Source of the DNA: Streptomyces sp. ISL-43
GTDB taxonomy: Bacteria; Actinomycetota; Actinomycetes; Streptomycetales; Streptomycetaceae
Reading direction: 5' to 3'
Length of the DNA: 51,765 bases
Assembly (NCBI RefSeq): GCF_018614195.1
Contig: NZ_JAGGOT010000101.1
Location: forward strand, 1 to 51,765
The translations under genes were made by a program, and so were the position numbers. This document shows positions 32,427-43,788 of the stretch, one piece after another (the stretch's first letter is position 1; every line of letters starts with the position of its first letter). The notes beneath the pieces are model-generated. The model worked only from the letters and a program-made list of their open reading frames with translations. It searched no databases and was not told the DNA's origin.

Positions 32427-33245
32427 ATGCGCATCAGAATCGTGGACGCCTTCACCGACCGCCCCTTCGCGGGCAACCCCGCCGGAGTCCTGCTCCTCGA
32501 CGGCGGCTTCCCCCCGGACGCCTGGCTGCAGCAGGTCGCCACCGAGGTCAACCTCTCCGAGACCGCCTTCGCCCACCCCCTGCCGCCCGGCGGGGACGCC
32601 GACTGGGCGCTGCGCTGGTTCACGCCGACCAGCGAGGTCGACATGTGCGGCCACGCGACCCTCGCCACCGCGCACGTCCTCGCCACGAGCGGCCTCGCGA
32701 GCGGGCTGATCCGCTTCACCGCGCGCTGCGGCATCCTCACGGCCGAGGCCGCGCAGGACGGGACGATCACCATGGACTTCCCGACGTCCTCCCTGACGGA
32801 GGTCGAGCCCGTCGCCGAGGTCGAGCGCGCCCTGGGCGCCGGGATCAAGTCGGTCCACGACACCTCCGACCACATCGGCGACCTGGTCGTGGAGCTGGCG
32901 GACGAGCGGACCGTACGCGAGCTCACGCCCGACCTGCCCGCCCTGCGCGGCTACGGCCGCCGGGGGATCATCGTCACCGCCGCCGCCGAGGACCCCTCCC
33001 GCGGCTACGACTTCGTCTCCCGCGGTTTCTTCCCGGCCTTCGGCATCGACGAGGACCCGGTCACGGGCAGCGCCCACACCGCGCTGGCCCCCTTCTGGGC
33101 CGCGCGCCTGGGCCGCACCGAGCTCGTCGGCTTCCAGGGCGGAGCGCGCACCGGCCTGGTCGCGGTCCGGCTCGCGGGCGACCGTACGCTGCTGACGGGC
33201 AGCGCGGTCACCGTCATCGACGGCGAACTGCTCACCGCGCCCTGA
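32427..33245 (+). CDS. PhzF-family isomerase-like protein
   Basis: This encodes 272 residues from ATG 32427. The two-domain diaminopimelate-epimerase-like fold is clear: N-domain 'DAFTDRPFAGNPAGVLLLDG', catalytic Glu45 in 'VNLSETAFA', 'DMCGHATLATAHVL' with the conserved Gly-His-Ala loop, and 'DPVTGSAHTALAPFW' in the C-domain. PhzF itself isomerises dihydro-hydroxyanthranilate in phenazine biosynthesis. There is no phenazine cluster here, so the substrate is unknown. Confidence 0.9.
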   Translation: MRIRIVDAFTDRPFAGNPAGVLLLDGGFPPDAWLQQVATEVNLSETAFAHPLPPGGDADWALRWFTPTSEVDMCGHATLATAHVLATSGLASGLIRFTARCGILTAEAAQDGTITMDFPTSSLTEVEPVAEVERALGAGIKSVHDTSDHIGDLVVELADERTVRELTPDLPALRGYGRRGIIVTAAAEDPSRGYDFVSRGFFPAFGIDEDPVTGSAHTALAPFWAARLGRTELVGFQGGARTGLVAVRLAGDRTLLTGSAVTVIDGELLTAP

Positions 33246-33282
33246 GCCCCCATGTCCTGCGGCCGGGCGGGCCGGGTAGGCC

Positions 33283-34086
33283 CTACGGGGTGGGCAGCCA
33301 GCCCACCTTGCCCGCCAGCAGGGCGTACCCGCCGAAGGCCACGATGTCGAGCAGCGCGTGCGCGACGACGAGCGGCCCGACCCGGCCCCAGCGCCGGTAG
33401 GCGAGGACGAAGACGACGCCCATCACCATGTTGCCGATGAAGCCGCCGATGCCCTGGTAGAGGTGGTACGAGCCGCGCAGCACCGAGCTGGCCAGCAGCG
33501 CGGCCATCGGCGACCACCCCAGCCGGCCGAGCCTGCGCAGCAGGTAGGCCAGCACGATGACCTCCTCCACCACGGAGTTCTGCACGGCGGAGAGGATCAG
33601 CACGGGGAACTTCCACCACACGTCGGGCAGGGCCTCCGGCACGACCGTCAGGTTGAAGCCGGTGGCCCGTGCCGCCAGGTAGAAGGCCAGGCCGGCGCTC
33701 CCGATGCAGGCCGCGACGAGCGCGCCCCGGCCCAGGTCCCACCAGGGCCGGGTGCGGTCGAAGCCCAGTACCCGCAGCCCCGGCGCGCCCTCGCGGGTCA
33801 GCAGGTGCGCGACGAGCAGTACGGGGACGAGCGCGGTCGCGATGCCGAACAGCTGCCAGGCCAGGTCCAGCCAGGGCCGGCCGGGCGCGTACGAGCCGTT
33901 GAGCGTGGCGGCCTGGTCCTTGAGCCCGCCCGGCTTGGTCAGCGAGCCGATGAAGCTGATCAGCGCCGAGACGCCGCTCGCGCCCAGGGACAGCGCGAGC
34001 ACGAGGAGCGTCTCGGTGCGCAGGATCCCGCGCCCGTCCCGGCCCTCGCCGAGCTCCCCGGTCACCGCTTCCGGCTCCGTCCGCAC
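33283..34086 (-). CDS. CPBP-family membrane protein (putative intramembrane protease)
   Basis: This encodes 267 residues from GTG 34086. There are about eight hydrophobic helices. Family motif 1 is 'VVEEVIVLAYL' (paired Glu, about 178-179) but without the usual Arg three residues on. Motif 2 is 'LRGSYHLYQG', with the metal-site His, and 'VVAHALLDIVA' provides the third His/Asp. This variant is common in actinobacterial CPBP proteins. Proteolysis of prenylated or signal-like peptides is known for some relatives; others have no shown activity. Confidence 0.85.
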   Translation of the reverse strand: MRTEPEAVTGELGEGRDGRGILRTETLLVLALSLGASGVSALISFIGSLTKPGGLKDQAATLNGSYAPGRPWLDLAWQLFGIATALVPVLLVAHLLTREGAPGLRVLGFDRTRPWWDLGRGALVAACIGSAGLAFYLAARATGFNLTVVPEALPDVWWKFPVLILSAVQNSVVEEVIVLAYLLRRLGRLGWSPMAALLASSVLRGSYHLYQGIGGFIGNMVMGVVFVLAYRRWGRVGPLVVAHALLDIVAFGGYALLAGKVGWLPTP

Positions 34087-34194
34087 GCGCGCCTCCCGTC
34101 CCGCCGCCGCCGTGACGTGTCACCTCGGCACGTCGCCGGGGGCGTCCCGTTGCGATCACCCCATACTGCCTCGTCGGCGGGGGAACGGGACCAC

Positions 34195-34240
34195 CGGCCG
34201 GGGACCGGGCACGCCCCGGCCGATGCCGACGGCCATCGGC
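34195..34240 (-). terminator. Two adjoining hairpins after the GCS-like gene
   Basis: CGGCCGGGG (34195-34203) pairs perfectly with CCCCGGCCG (34214-34222), and GCCGATG (34219-34225) with CATCGGC (34234-34240). The arms overlap at 34219-34222, so the two stems are alternatives rather than simultaneous. They lie about 75 bases after the stop at 34316 and before the CPBP start. Confidence 0.45.
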
Positions 34241-34315
34241 ACATGCCGGCGCGTGCCCGCACACCTCGGGACGGCCGACACCGCCGCGTACCGGCACGCG
34301 CCGCAGCCGGCCCGG

Positions 34316-35851
34316 TCAGCCCTCGGCCGCCGTCGCGGCGCTCACCTCCGCCTCCGCGATGCCGACCGGCCAGGTGTGCACGGGGTCGCCCTTGTGCATC
34401 AGCTCGCTGTAGCGGCGCGTGGTCGCCGCGAGCGCCGCGTCCCGCTCCAGCCCGGCCGCGAGCGCCCGGTGGTACGTCTCCACCTGCCAGGTGGCCCCGT
34501 TCACCCGGCGCCGGCACCGCTCCTCGATGATCCCGAGGTAGTAGTCCCGGTCGGCGGGCTCGATGCCCCACGCGTCCAGCCCGGCGGCGGCCATCGGCAG
34601 CAGTTCGTCCAGCACCAGCCGTACCGCCGGCACGCTCGCCAGTCCCCCGCCCCGGCCGCGGCGCGGCCAGCGCAGCCGGGCTTCGATGCCGTAGCGGCAG
34701 GCCGCGTCGAAGTTGGCCTCCGCTTCCGCGAAGGGCAGGCGGCTCCACACCGGACGCGGCTCGTCCGCGAGGGTCCGTACGAGCCCGTAGTAGAAGGCGG
34801 CGTTGGCGACGACGTCGGCCACGGTCGGCCCGGCGGGCAGCACCCGGTTCTCCACCCGCAGGTGCGGCACCCCGTCGGCGACCCCGTACACGGGCCGGTT
34901 CCACCGGTAGACGGTGCCGTTGTGCAGCACTAGCTCCTGCAGGCTCGGCACCCCGCCCTCGGCGAGCACGCGCAGCGGCTCCTCCTCGTCGCAGATCGGC
35001 AGCAGGGCCGGGAAGTAGCGGACGTTCTCCGCGAAGAGTTCGTACGCCGAGTCCACCCACCGCTCGCCGAACCACGTGCGCGGCCGCACCCCCTGCGCCT
35101 GGAGCTCGGGCGGCCGGGTGTCGGTGGCCTGCTGGAAGAGCGGCGGCCGCGACTCCCGCCACAGCTCCCGCCCGAACAGGAACGGCGAGTTGGCGCCGAC
35201 GGCTATCTGTACGGCGGCCACCGCCTGCGCCGCGTTCCACACGTCCGCGAACCGGGCCGGAGTCACCTGCAGGTGCAGTTGTACGGAAGTACAGGCGGCC
35301 TCCGGCACGATCGACCCGGAGGTCCAGGTCAGCCGCTCGACACCGTCGATGTCGAGCGTGAAGTCCTCCCCGCGCATCGTCAGGATCTGCTCGTTCAGCA
35401 GCGAGTAGCGGTCCACCGCCGAGAGGTTGGCGGTGACCAGGTCGGCGCGGGAGATCGTCGGCAGAATGCCGATCATCACCACCCCGGCGTCGATCTCCAC
35501 GGCCTGCCGGTGGGCATAGCCGAGACCCGCGCTCAGCTCCTCGGCGAGCTGGTCGAATACCCTGCCGCCGAGCCGGTGCGGGAGTACGTTCACCTCCAGG
35601 TTGAACATTCCGAGTTCCGTCTGGAAATCAGGGCTCGCAATGCGTTCCAGCACCTGGGCATTCACCATTCTCGGCAACCCGTCGGCTCCCGCGAGATTCA
35701 GCTCGATCTCCAGCCCCATCATGTTCTTGGGCCGATCGAACCTCTTCTCCGCCAGAAGTCGCTCCAGTACCTCCAGGCACTCGTGAAGCTTCCTCCGGTA
35801 CCGTTGCCGATCGGACAGGTCGAATCCGCCCGCCACGACCTTCTCCCCCAT
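34316..35851 (-). CDS. Glutamate-cysteine ligase family protein (GCS2-like)
   Basis: This encodes 511 residues from ATG 35851, with GGAGGGA 7 bases upstream; the frame is open further but that start is better supported. The ATP-grasp-like GCS2 core is visible: 'MGLEIELNLAGADG' (Glu metal ligands, about 46-59), 'LGMFNLEVNVLPH', 'TSVQLHLQVTP' and 'HLRVENRVLPAGPT'. The family joins glutamate to cysteine or other amines; Streptomyces make mycothiol, not glutathione, so a gamma-glutamyl step for ergothioneine or another compound is possible. A 516-bp gap lies upstream. Confidence 0.82.
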   Translation of the reverse strand: MGEKVVAGGFDLSDRQRYRRKLHECLEVLERLLAEKRFDRPKNMMGLEIELNLAGADGLPRMVNAQVLERIASPDFQTELGMFNLEVNVLPHRLGGRVFDQLAEELSAGLGYAHRQAVEIDAGVVMIGILPTISRADLVTANLSAVDRYSLLNEQILTMRGEDFTLDIDGVERLTWTSGSIVPEAACTSVQLHLQVTPARFADVWNAAQAVAAVQIAVGANSPFLFGRELWRESRPPLFQQATDTRPPELQAQGVRPRTWFGERWVDSAYELFAENVRYFPALLPICDEEEPLRVLAEGGVPSLQELVLHNGTVYRWNRPVYGVADGVPHLRVENRVLPAGPTVADVVANAAFYYGLVRTLADEPRPVWSRLPFAEAEANFDAACRYGIEARLRWPRRGRGGGLASVPAVRLVLDELLPMAAAGLDAWGIEPADRDYYLGIIEERCRRRVNGATWQVETYHRALAAGLERDAALAATTRRYSELMHKGDPVHTWPVGIAEAEVSAATAAEG

Positions 35852-36367
35852 CGAAGCGTCCCTCCTCGATTGGGCCTGGCCGGCGTGGAAAGATCCGTCA
35901 CCCCAGGCGCGCGTTACGGTCGATGATGCCCCGGCGGCGTGATCGATAACGCGGAAGGGGCGTGACTGGCGAGGAGCGCGCGCCGGTTTGGCCGACAGGC
36001 GCTTTGGCACATTCACCTGGCAAGTCGCTGTATGCAATTACCGCACCGACTTTGCCGGTTCCAGATAACCGACGCTTTCCAGCCGAGCCCCCGTCCGGTA
36101 ACCTCCGAGGTCAGCGCGGCACGTTTGCGCGCACCCGGCATGAATGCCACGTCAGAGGGGCCGGTAAGCGTCTTGTCGGCAATAGGCGGGACGGCTAGCC
36201 GAAACACTGCGTGAACACATGTCGTATAAACTCCGCAAACGAGGCAGAGAGTTGGCGCGCGGCCATTGCCCCTCAGCCCCCCTCTAGCCCCAGAATGCGA
36301 CAGCGCACGTCCACACCCGCACCCCCGCCCCCGTTCCACCGGTCTCCCAAGTGAGAGGCGACCCACC
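35852..36367. other. 516-bp divergent intergenic region, AT-richer than surroundings
   Basis: No gene is supported on either strand. The segment 36010-36075 and 36190-36240 has many A/T runs for this genome ('GTATGCAATTACCG', 'GTCGTATAAACTCCG'), as expected for promoters. TATAAACT at about 36225 is -10-like, but no matching -35 box is seen. ACCTCCGAGGT (36102-36112) is an 11-bp palindrome. It probably holds the promoters of the GCS-like gene and the plus-strand gene at 36368. Confidence 0.5.
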
Positions 36368-36988
36368 ATGCCGCTGCATGTCCCCCCGGCTCCCGCGCCC
36401 GCCCTGCGCAGCGTCCTCGCGGCCCTCGGATCCCCCACGGCCGTCAATGAGGCGCACACCCCGGCCCTGCGTGCCCTCCAGGGTCCGATGACAGCCGAAC
36501 TGCCGCTGCCCGTCCACGTCCTGGACCGGCTGAACATCACCGGCCTGACCTCCGGCGGCAGGCCCCCGCGCACACGGCTGACCGGCTGGCGGTTCCTGAT
36601 CCGCAGCGGGGACCGCTACGTCGCGGCGGCCGATACCCGACTCACCCCGGACGGGTGGGCCTTCTCCCACTTCTTCGAGGGCCCCTACGTCGCCGCCACC
36701 GAACGCGCGCTGCGCCAGGCCGAGTCCCTCGGCAAGAACTACCAACCGCGACTGCTGTCCGTACCGGAGCTGTACATGCTGACGCTGTGGCTGCACGGTT
36801 CGGTGGGCGCCGACGCTTCCGCCGGGCTGCCGGCCGCCGCCGACCTGCTCGTCCCGCTGGCACCCGCCCCGCCGGGCATCGCCGCCTACCGCCCGCACCC
36901 GGTGTCCGAACTGCTGCCCGTGATGACCCACCGGCTCAAGCCCTCGGCGCCTCCGGTCCCGCCCTCGATGGCGGCTCCGGCCGCCTGA
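36368..36988 (+). CDS. Hypothetical protein
   Basis: This encodes 206 residues from ATG 36368, with GAGAGGCG about 6 bases upstream. There is no signal peptide and no transmembrane segment. The central part ('LTGWRFLIRSGDRYVAAAD', 'TPDGWAFSHFFEGPYVA') has an alternating aromatic pattern like a beta-rich binding domain, followed by helices ('ATERALRQAESLGKNYQPRL'). Proline-rich ends. Codon use is typical. The family is not recognised. Confidence 0.65.
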   Translation: MPLHVPPAPAPALRSVLAALGSPTAVNEAHTPALRALQGPMTAELPLPVHVLDRLNITGLTSGGRPPRTRLTGWRFLIRSGDRYVAAADTRLTPDGWAFSHFFEGPYVAATERALRQAESLGKNYQPRLLSVPELYMLTLWLHGSVGADASAGLPAAADLLVPLAPAPPGIAAYRPHPVSELLPVMTHRLKPSAPPVPPSMAAPAA

Positions 36989-37258
36989 ACGGACCCGGTG
37001 GCCGATAGTGCCCATTCGGCCTAGCCCACTCGGACCCCCTGCGAACCATCCGAAATGACAGGGGAGTTGACCTGAACCGCCCGCACGAGTGATGCGTCAT
37101 CAATCTATGAGGACAGCTGCCGGGAAATCCCTGCGGACACCGTGCCGTAGGGGAACACTGGGACCCTGACCGAGCCAAGTCGTCGAAACCGGGGGGCGGC
37201 CATGAACAACGCATCGAGCCGCAGCACACAGACCACACCGCAGCGAAAGAACGCATCC

Positions 37259-37465
37259 ATGTGCCAGCACAAGCCAGCATGCCCGTCAGCCGACTCCGCC
37301 GACCGGGAGGCCGCGCACCCCGTGGCCGTGCACCCGGAACAGGGCTGGAGCCTGCTGTGCAACGGCGTCCTGCTCTTCGAGGACACCGGTGAGCTGCTGC
37401 CGGACGGCCGGGTCATCGCTCCGCACCGCGCGCTCGCGTCGACGCGGGTGATGAAGGCGGCCTAG
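37259..37465 (+). CDS. DUF5999 family small protein
   Basis: From ATG 37259 the product is 68 residues; it opens with the family's characteristic 'MCQHKPACPSADSADREAA' and continues 'EQGWSLLCNGVLLFEDTGEL'. An upstream ATG at 37202, after a G-rich stretch, would add 19 residues; I prefer 37259 because family members start at Met-Cys-Gln-His. Two or three cysteines and a His could bind metal. Function unknown; the family is widespread in Streptomyces. A bidirectional terminator follows 13 bp on. Confidence 0.85.
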   Translation: MCQHKPACPSADSADREAAHPVAVHPEQGWSLLCNGVLLFEDTGELLPDGRVIAPHRALASTRVMKAA

Positions 37466-37478
37466 CCGAGACAGATAC

Positions 37479-37523
37479 GAAAGGGGCCGGCCCAGGAGGC
37501 AACCTCCCGGACCGGCCCCTTCG
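37479..37523. terminator. Strong bidirectional terminator
   Basis: AAGGGGCCGG (37481-37490) pairs with CCGGCCCCTT (37512-37521), enclosing GGAGG/CCTCC. It sits between the convergent ends of the DUF5999 gene and gcvP, with A residues on one side and T residues on the other. Confidence 0.8.
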
Positions 37524-37548
37524 TCATGTCACGAGGACGGACGACGGA

Positions 37549-40434
<2,886 letters not shown>

Positions 40435-40497
40435 GTACGGAGGCCTCCTGGTCGTACGACCTGCGAGGGGTGCCTCGGCGTGGGCACCCGGACGGCC

Positions 40498-40724
40498 TCC
40501 CCCTCTGTCATCACAACCTGAGAGTTTCACCGGGCCGCTCGAGGATCGCTCGCGAGGTCCGGCTTTCACCGTCGGTGAGGAGGGGAACCGGCACTGCGCG
40601 CCCGGTACCCGCCCTGCTTTCCAGAGTGGCCTCACCAACGTGCGGTACGTATGCCTGAGAGATTCCGGGGAGGATTTGCTCCTTCGGCGCCTCCGTCGAA
40701 CTCACTCGGAGGACTCTCCCGCAC
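40498..40724 (-). promoter_or_regulatory. Tandem glycine riboswitch controlling gcvP
   Basis: On the minus strand the first aptamer spans about 40641-40723: closing stem TGCGG/CCGCA and the core 'CGGGAGAGTCCTC ... GGCGCCGAAGGAGCAA ... TCTCTCAGGCA'. The second, about 40499-40636, has CCACTCTGGAAAG, GGTGAAAGCCGG and 'GGTGAAACTCTCAGG'. These match the two-aptamer glycine riboswitch. It ends 64 bases before ATG 40434. Glycine binding is expected to raise gcvP expression, as known for Streptomyces gcv operons. Confidence 0.93.
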
Positions 40725-40849
40725 AGGGTCAACAGCCGTCACCCAGCCTACCAGCGAGGATCTGGGCCCTCCCTCGAGTGGCCCCCTCTCCGGAAATGCA
40801 CTTTTGTAGTCATTACGGAGGAGTTGCGACCAAATGGAGGGACCGGACC

Positions 40850-41215
40850 GTGCAGACCGACATCGATCCGCGGAGCCTGATCGGCCGCAAGGCGTTCGAC
40901 CGCAATGGCAACAAGATCGGCACCGTCGACGAGGTCTATCTCGACGATGCCACGGGCGTCCCCGAGTGGGCCGCCGTAAGGACCGGCCTCTTCAGCCGGG
41001 ACGCCTTCGTCCCCCTGGAGCCAAGCGAGATGGTGGGCGACACCCTGCGCGTGCCCTTCGAGCGCTCCCTCATCAAGGACGCCCCGGACTTCGGCGTCGG
41101 CCGTCACCTCTCCCCCGAACAGGAGCTGCAGCTGTACCACCACTACGGCCTGGACGTGACCCTCCCCAGCGAGTTCCACCGCGACTTCGGCCGCCTGGCG
41201 GGCGAGGAAGGCTAA
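40850..41215 (+). CDS. PRC-barrel domain protein
   Basis: This encodes 121 residues from GTG 40850; GGAGG lies 9 bases upstream. The PRC-barrel fold is seen in 'SLIGRKAFDRNGNKIGTVDE' through 'VPFERSLIKDAPDFG'. The C-terminal part ('LSPEQELQLYHHYGLDVTLP') is a common extension in Streptomyces. PRC-barrel proteins bind RNA, proteins or photosynthetic partners; in Streptomyces they are often stress-linked, for which there is no evidence here. The frame is open far upstream across the riboswitch, which I reject as coding. It converges with dinB. Confidence 0.85.
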   Translation: MQTDIDPRSLIGRKAFDRNGNKIGTVDEVYLDDATGVPEWAAVRTGLFSRDAFVPLEPSEMVGDTLRVPFERSLIKDAPDFGVGRHLSPEQELQLYHHYGLDVTLPSEFHRDFGRLAGEEG

Positions 41216-41239
41216 GGGTGCGGGACAGCCCTTAGGCCT
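41209..41239. terminator. Terminator built from two stop codons
   Basis: AGGCTAAGGG (41209-41218) and CCCTTAGGCCT (41229-41239) are inverted arms with one bulge. The TAA of the PRC-barrel gene (41213-41215) lies in the left arm and the TAA of dinB (41232-41234, minus strand) in the right arm. Confidence 0.6.
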
Positions 41240-42776
41240 CGTCCGGGGGCGCCCCTTCCGGAGCCCGCCGGGAGGGGGCGGCGATGTCCGCTGCCCCCAC
41301 ACCCTTGTCCCCCACCAGCGGCAGCGGATCGGACGGCTCCAGCTCGGGGTCGTCCACCAGGAACGTCCGCACCCGGCCCGGCTCCGACCCCGGCTGCTCG
41401 AACCGCACGGTCACCCGCCCGACCCCGCTGCCCTGTACCCAGCCCGGGCCGTACACCGCGTGCCGGACGTCGCGGCCGGCCACCCAGCGCCGCTCGGGAG
41501 CGGCCTCGGCCTCGCCCGCCCCCACGGTCGCTCCGGCCGTCCCCTGCCCCGGTTCCCCACCGGACGGCGCAGCCCCCTCCGCGCCGGCGGTCCCAGCAGC
41601 CCCCGCCCCCGCGGTCTCTGCTGCCCCGGCGGCCGAACCCGCCTCGGAGGTGGCCCCGACCCCGTCCGGCCCAGCGCCCCCGGCCTCCGCGTCCCCCCGA
41701 GCGGCCAGCGCAAAAGCGAAGAGGTCTTCCTGCGTGTAGTCCGCCAGCCCCGTCACGCCCACCCCCAGCAGCCGTACCCCGCCCGTGGTGTCCACCGCCT
41801 CCAGCAGCCGCGATGCCGCCTCCCGCACCACCGCCGGGTCGTCCGTCGGCCCCCGCAGGGTCTCGGAGCGGGTGAGCGTGGAGAAGTCGTAGCGCCGCAC
41901 CTTGAGCACGATGGTCCGCCCCGAGTGCCCCGAGGCCCGCAGCCGCTCCACGCACCGGTCCGCGAGCCGTTGCACCTCGCCCCGGATCCGCACCCGGTCG
42001 TGCAGGTCCACGTCGAAGGTGTCCTCGACCGACACGGACTTCGCGTCACGCTCGGCGACCACCGGCCGCTCGTCCAGCCCCAAGGCCATCCGGTACAGCC
42101 CGACCCCGTGCGAGCGCCCCACCATCCGGACCAGCTCGTCCTCGCCGGCCTCCGCCAGCTCCCCCACCGTGGTGATCCCGGCCCGCCGCAGGTGCTCCCC
42201 GGTGGCCGGTCCCACCCCGGGCAGGGTCCGTACCGACATCGGCGCGAGGTGCGCCCGCTCCGTGCCGACCTCGATCAGCAGCAGCCCGGCCGGCTTGGCC
42301 TCCTCGGAGGCCACCTTGGCCAGCATCTTGGACCCGGCCAGCCCCACCGACCCGCTGAGGCCCGTCGCGGCCGTGATGTCCGCCCTCAGCCGCTTCCCGG
42401 TGGCCCGCGCGGTTTCCGCGTCGAAGGCGACACCGCCCGCCTCGAGGTCCACGAAGGCCTCGTCGAGGCTGAGCGGCTCCACGAGCGGCGACAGCTCCCG
42501 CAGCAGGGCCATGACGGTGTCGCTGACCTCGCGGTACAGGCTGAAGCGCGGGATCAGACACGCGCCGTTCGGGCAGAGCCGCCGCGCCTGGGCCATCGGC
42601 ATCGCCGAGTGCACCCCGAAGCGCCTGGCCTCGTACGAGGCGGTGGCGACGACCCCGCGCGGTCCCAGCCCGCCGACGATGACCGCCTTGCCGCGCAGGC
42701 TCGGCTTCGACGCCTGCTCCACCGAGGCGTAGAAGGCGTCCATGTCCAGATGCAGGATGGTCGGCGCGGCTCTCAC
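41232..42776 (-). CDS. dinB: DNA polymerase IV (DinB) with C-terminal extension
   Basis: This encodes 514 residues from GTG 42776. Y-family polymerase: catalytic 'LHLDMDAFYASVE' (Asp11, Asp13) and 'PLSLDEAFVD' (Asp105, Glu106), a helix-hairpin-helix thumb ('LPGVGPATGEHLRRAGI') and a little finger to about residue 345. 'TQEDLF' (349-353) fits the beta-clamp binding motif. Beyond the usual end lies an Ala/Gly linker (359-429) and a small beta domain ('DVRHAVYGPGWVQGSGVG', 430-485) like the tudor-type tail of UvrD/PcrA helicases. It performs error-prone translesion synthesis. The ribosome binding site is weak. Confidence 0.92.
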   Translation of the reverse strand: MRAAPTILHLDMDAFYASVEQASKPSLRGKAVIVGGLGPRGVVATASYEARRFGVHSAMPMAQARRLCPNGACLIPRFSLYREVSDTVMALLRELSPLVEPLSLDEAFVDLEAGGVAFDAETARATGKRLRADITAATGLSGSVGLAGSKMLAKVASEEAKPAGLLLIEVGTERAHLAPMSVRTLPGVGPATGEHLRRAGITTVGELAEAGEDELVRMVGRSHGVGLYRMALGLDERPVVAERDAKSVSVEDTFDVDLHDRVRIRGEVQRLADRCVERLRASGHSGRTIVLKVRRYDFSTLTRSETLRGPTDDPAVVREAASRLLEAVDTTGGVRLLGVGVTGLADYTQEDLFAFALAARGDAEAGGAGPDGVGATSEAGSAAGAAETAGAGAAGTAGAEGAAPSGGEPGQGTAGATVGAGEAEAAPERRWVAGRDVRHAVYGPGWVQGSGVGRVTVRFEQPGSEPGRVRTFLVDDPELEPSDPLPLVGDKGVGAADIAAPSRRAPEGAPPDEA

Positions 42777-42936
42777 AGCCCCGATGCTGCCCCATGCCAC
42801 TGACAATCGCCCCGAGCCCCCGCACGGGGCGCCACGGGCTCTCCGTCGGCCGCCGGCGCCGGCGGCCGACGGGATTCTCCCGCCGGCCCTCCGGGCGCAC
42901 GTGAGCGGCCCGCAGGGCCCGGACCACCGGCCCGGA

Positions 42937-43608
42937 TTAGACAGCCCGGTTGCGCCGCGCGGCCAGCTCGTCGGCGGGGTTGTGCCCGACCACCGTCTCA
43001 CCGGTGTCCACGCGCTCCCCGTGCAGCTGCGACAGCGCGTTCTCGACATCGCGCCAGACGACGCCCACGGCGATGCCGAAGACTCCCTGACCGCCCTGGA
43101 GCAGGCTCACGACCTGGTCCGGGGAGGTGCACTCGTACACGGTCGCGCCGTCGCTCATCAGCGTCATGCGCTCGAGGTCCGAGAAGCCCCGGTCGCGCAG
43201 GTGCTGCACGGCGGTGCGGATGTTCTGCAGCGCCACCCCGGTGTCCAGGAAGCGCTTGACGATCTTGAGGACGACCACGTCCCGGAAGCTGTACAGGCGC
43301 TGCGTGCCCGACCCGTACGCGGGGCGCACGCTCGGCTCCACCAGCCCGGTCCGCGCCCAGTAGTCGAGCTGCCGGTAGGTGATGCCCGCCGCGGCGCACG
43401 CCGTCGGCCCCCGGTATCCGACCTGCTCGGGTGCCGACTCGTCACCCACACCGCCCTGGGACCCCACCGGTCCCACCGAACCGACCGGCGCGGGGTCCTG
43501 CTGACGGCGCGCGGAGCTCACCGCACCCGCACCACCGTGCAGCGGGTACGGCCCACCGTCACTCCGTGCGGGGATGCCCCCGGTCGTACCGTCGCCCGTG
43601 ACTCTCAC
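42937..43608 (-). CDS. MerR-family regulator, ResR (Rv1830)-like
   Basis: This encodes 223 residues from GTG 43608, with GGAGGG 5 bases upstream. An N-terminal extension (about 1-60, Gly/Pro-rich) precedes the MerR HTH ('GITYRQLDYWARTGLVEPSV', then 'YGSGTQRLYSFRDVVVLKIV') and a dimerisation helix. By position in the garA-ftsR block it corresponds to M. tuberculosis Rv1830, reported as a regulator of growth and cell-cycle genes including whiB2. It lies near the BFN gene and has a clear promoter with palindromes at 43634-43695. Confidence 0.88.
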   Translation of the reverse strand: MRVTGDGTTGGIPARSDGGPYPLHGGAGAVSSARRQQDPAPVGSVGPVGSQGGVGDESAPEQVGYRGPTACAAAGITYRQLDYWARTGLVEPSVRPAYGSGTQRLYSFRDVVVLKIVKRFLDTGVALQNIRTAVQHLRDRGFSDLERMTLMSDGATVYECTSPDQVVSLLQGGQGVFGIAVGVVWRDVENALSQLHGERVDTGETVVGHNPADELAARRNRAV

Positions 43609-43633
43609 GCCGACCCTCCGTCCTTGACCTGCC

Positions 43634-43695
43634 ACCTCGAAGGTAGGCAGTCACCAGGGGTGCGTCAACGATCGCCACACTCGGCACGCCGAGTG
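43634..43695 (-). promoter_or_regulatory. Promoter and palindromes for the ResR-like gene
   Basis: Minus strand: TTGACG (43663-43668), a 17-base spacer and TACCTT (43640-43645). ACCTCGAAGGT (43634-43644) is a palindrome on the -10 box. CACTCGGC-AC-GCCGAGTG (43678-43695) is a perfect 8-bp-arm palindrome just upstream of the -35 box, followed by GTGATTATCAC. The sites are well placed for autoregulation. Confidence 0.6.
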
Positions 43696-43788
43696 ATAAT
43701 CACCCTGAGAGTGGTTTCCCGTGCCCCATTGCGGGGAAAGGCTACTCGAATGGGCTGAAATTCCTGGGAGGCCAAGGCGACCCGCGCC

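Noticed and set aside
35962..36573. Open frames in the 516-bp gap (78 codons plus, 186 codons minus)
   Set aside because: Codon composition is unlike neighbours and no ribosome binding site or domain is seen; the region is AT-richer, as for promoters.
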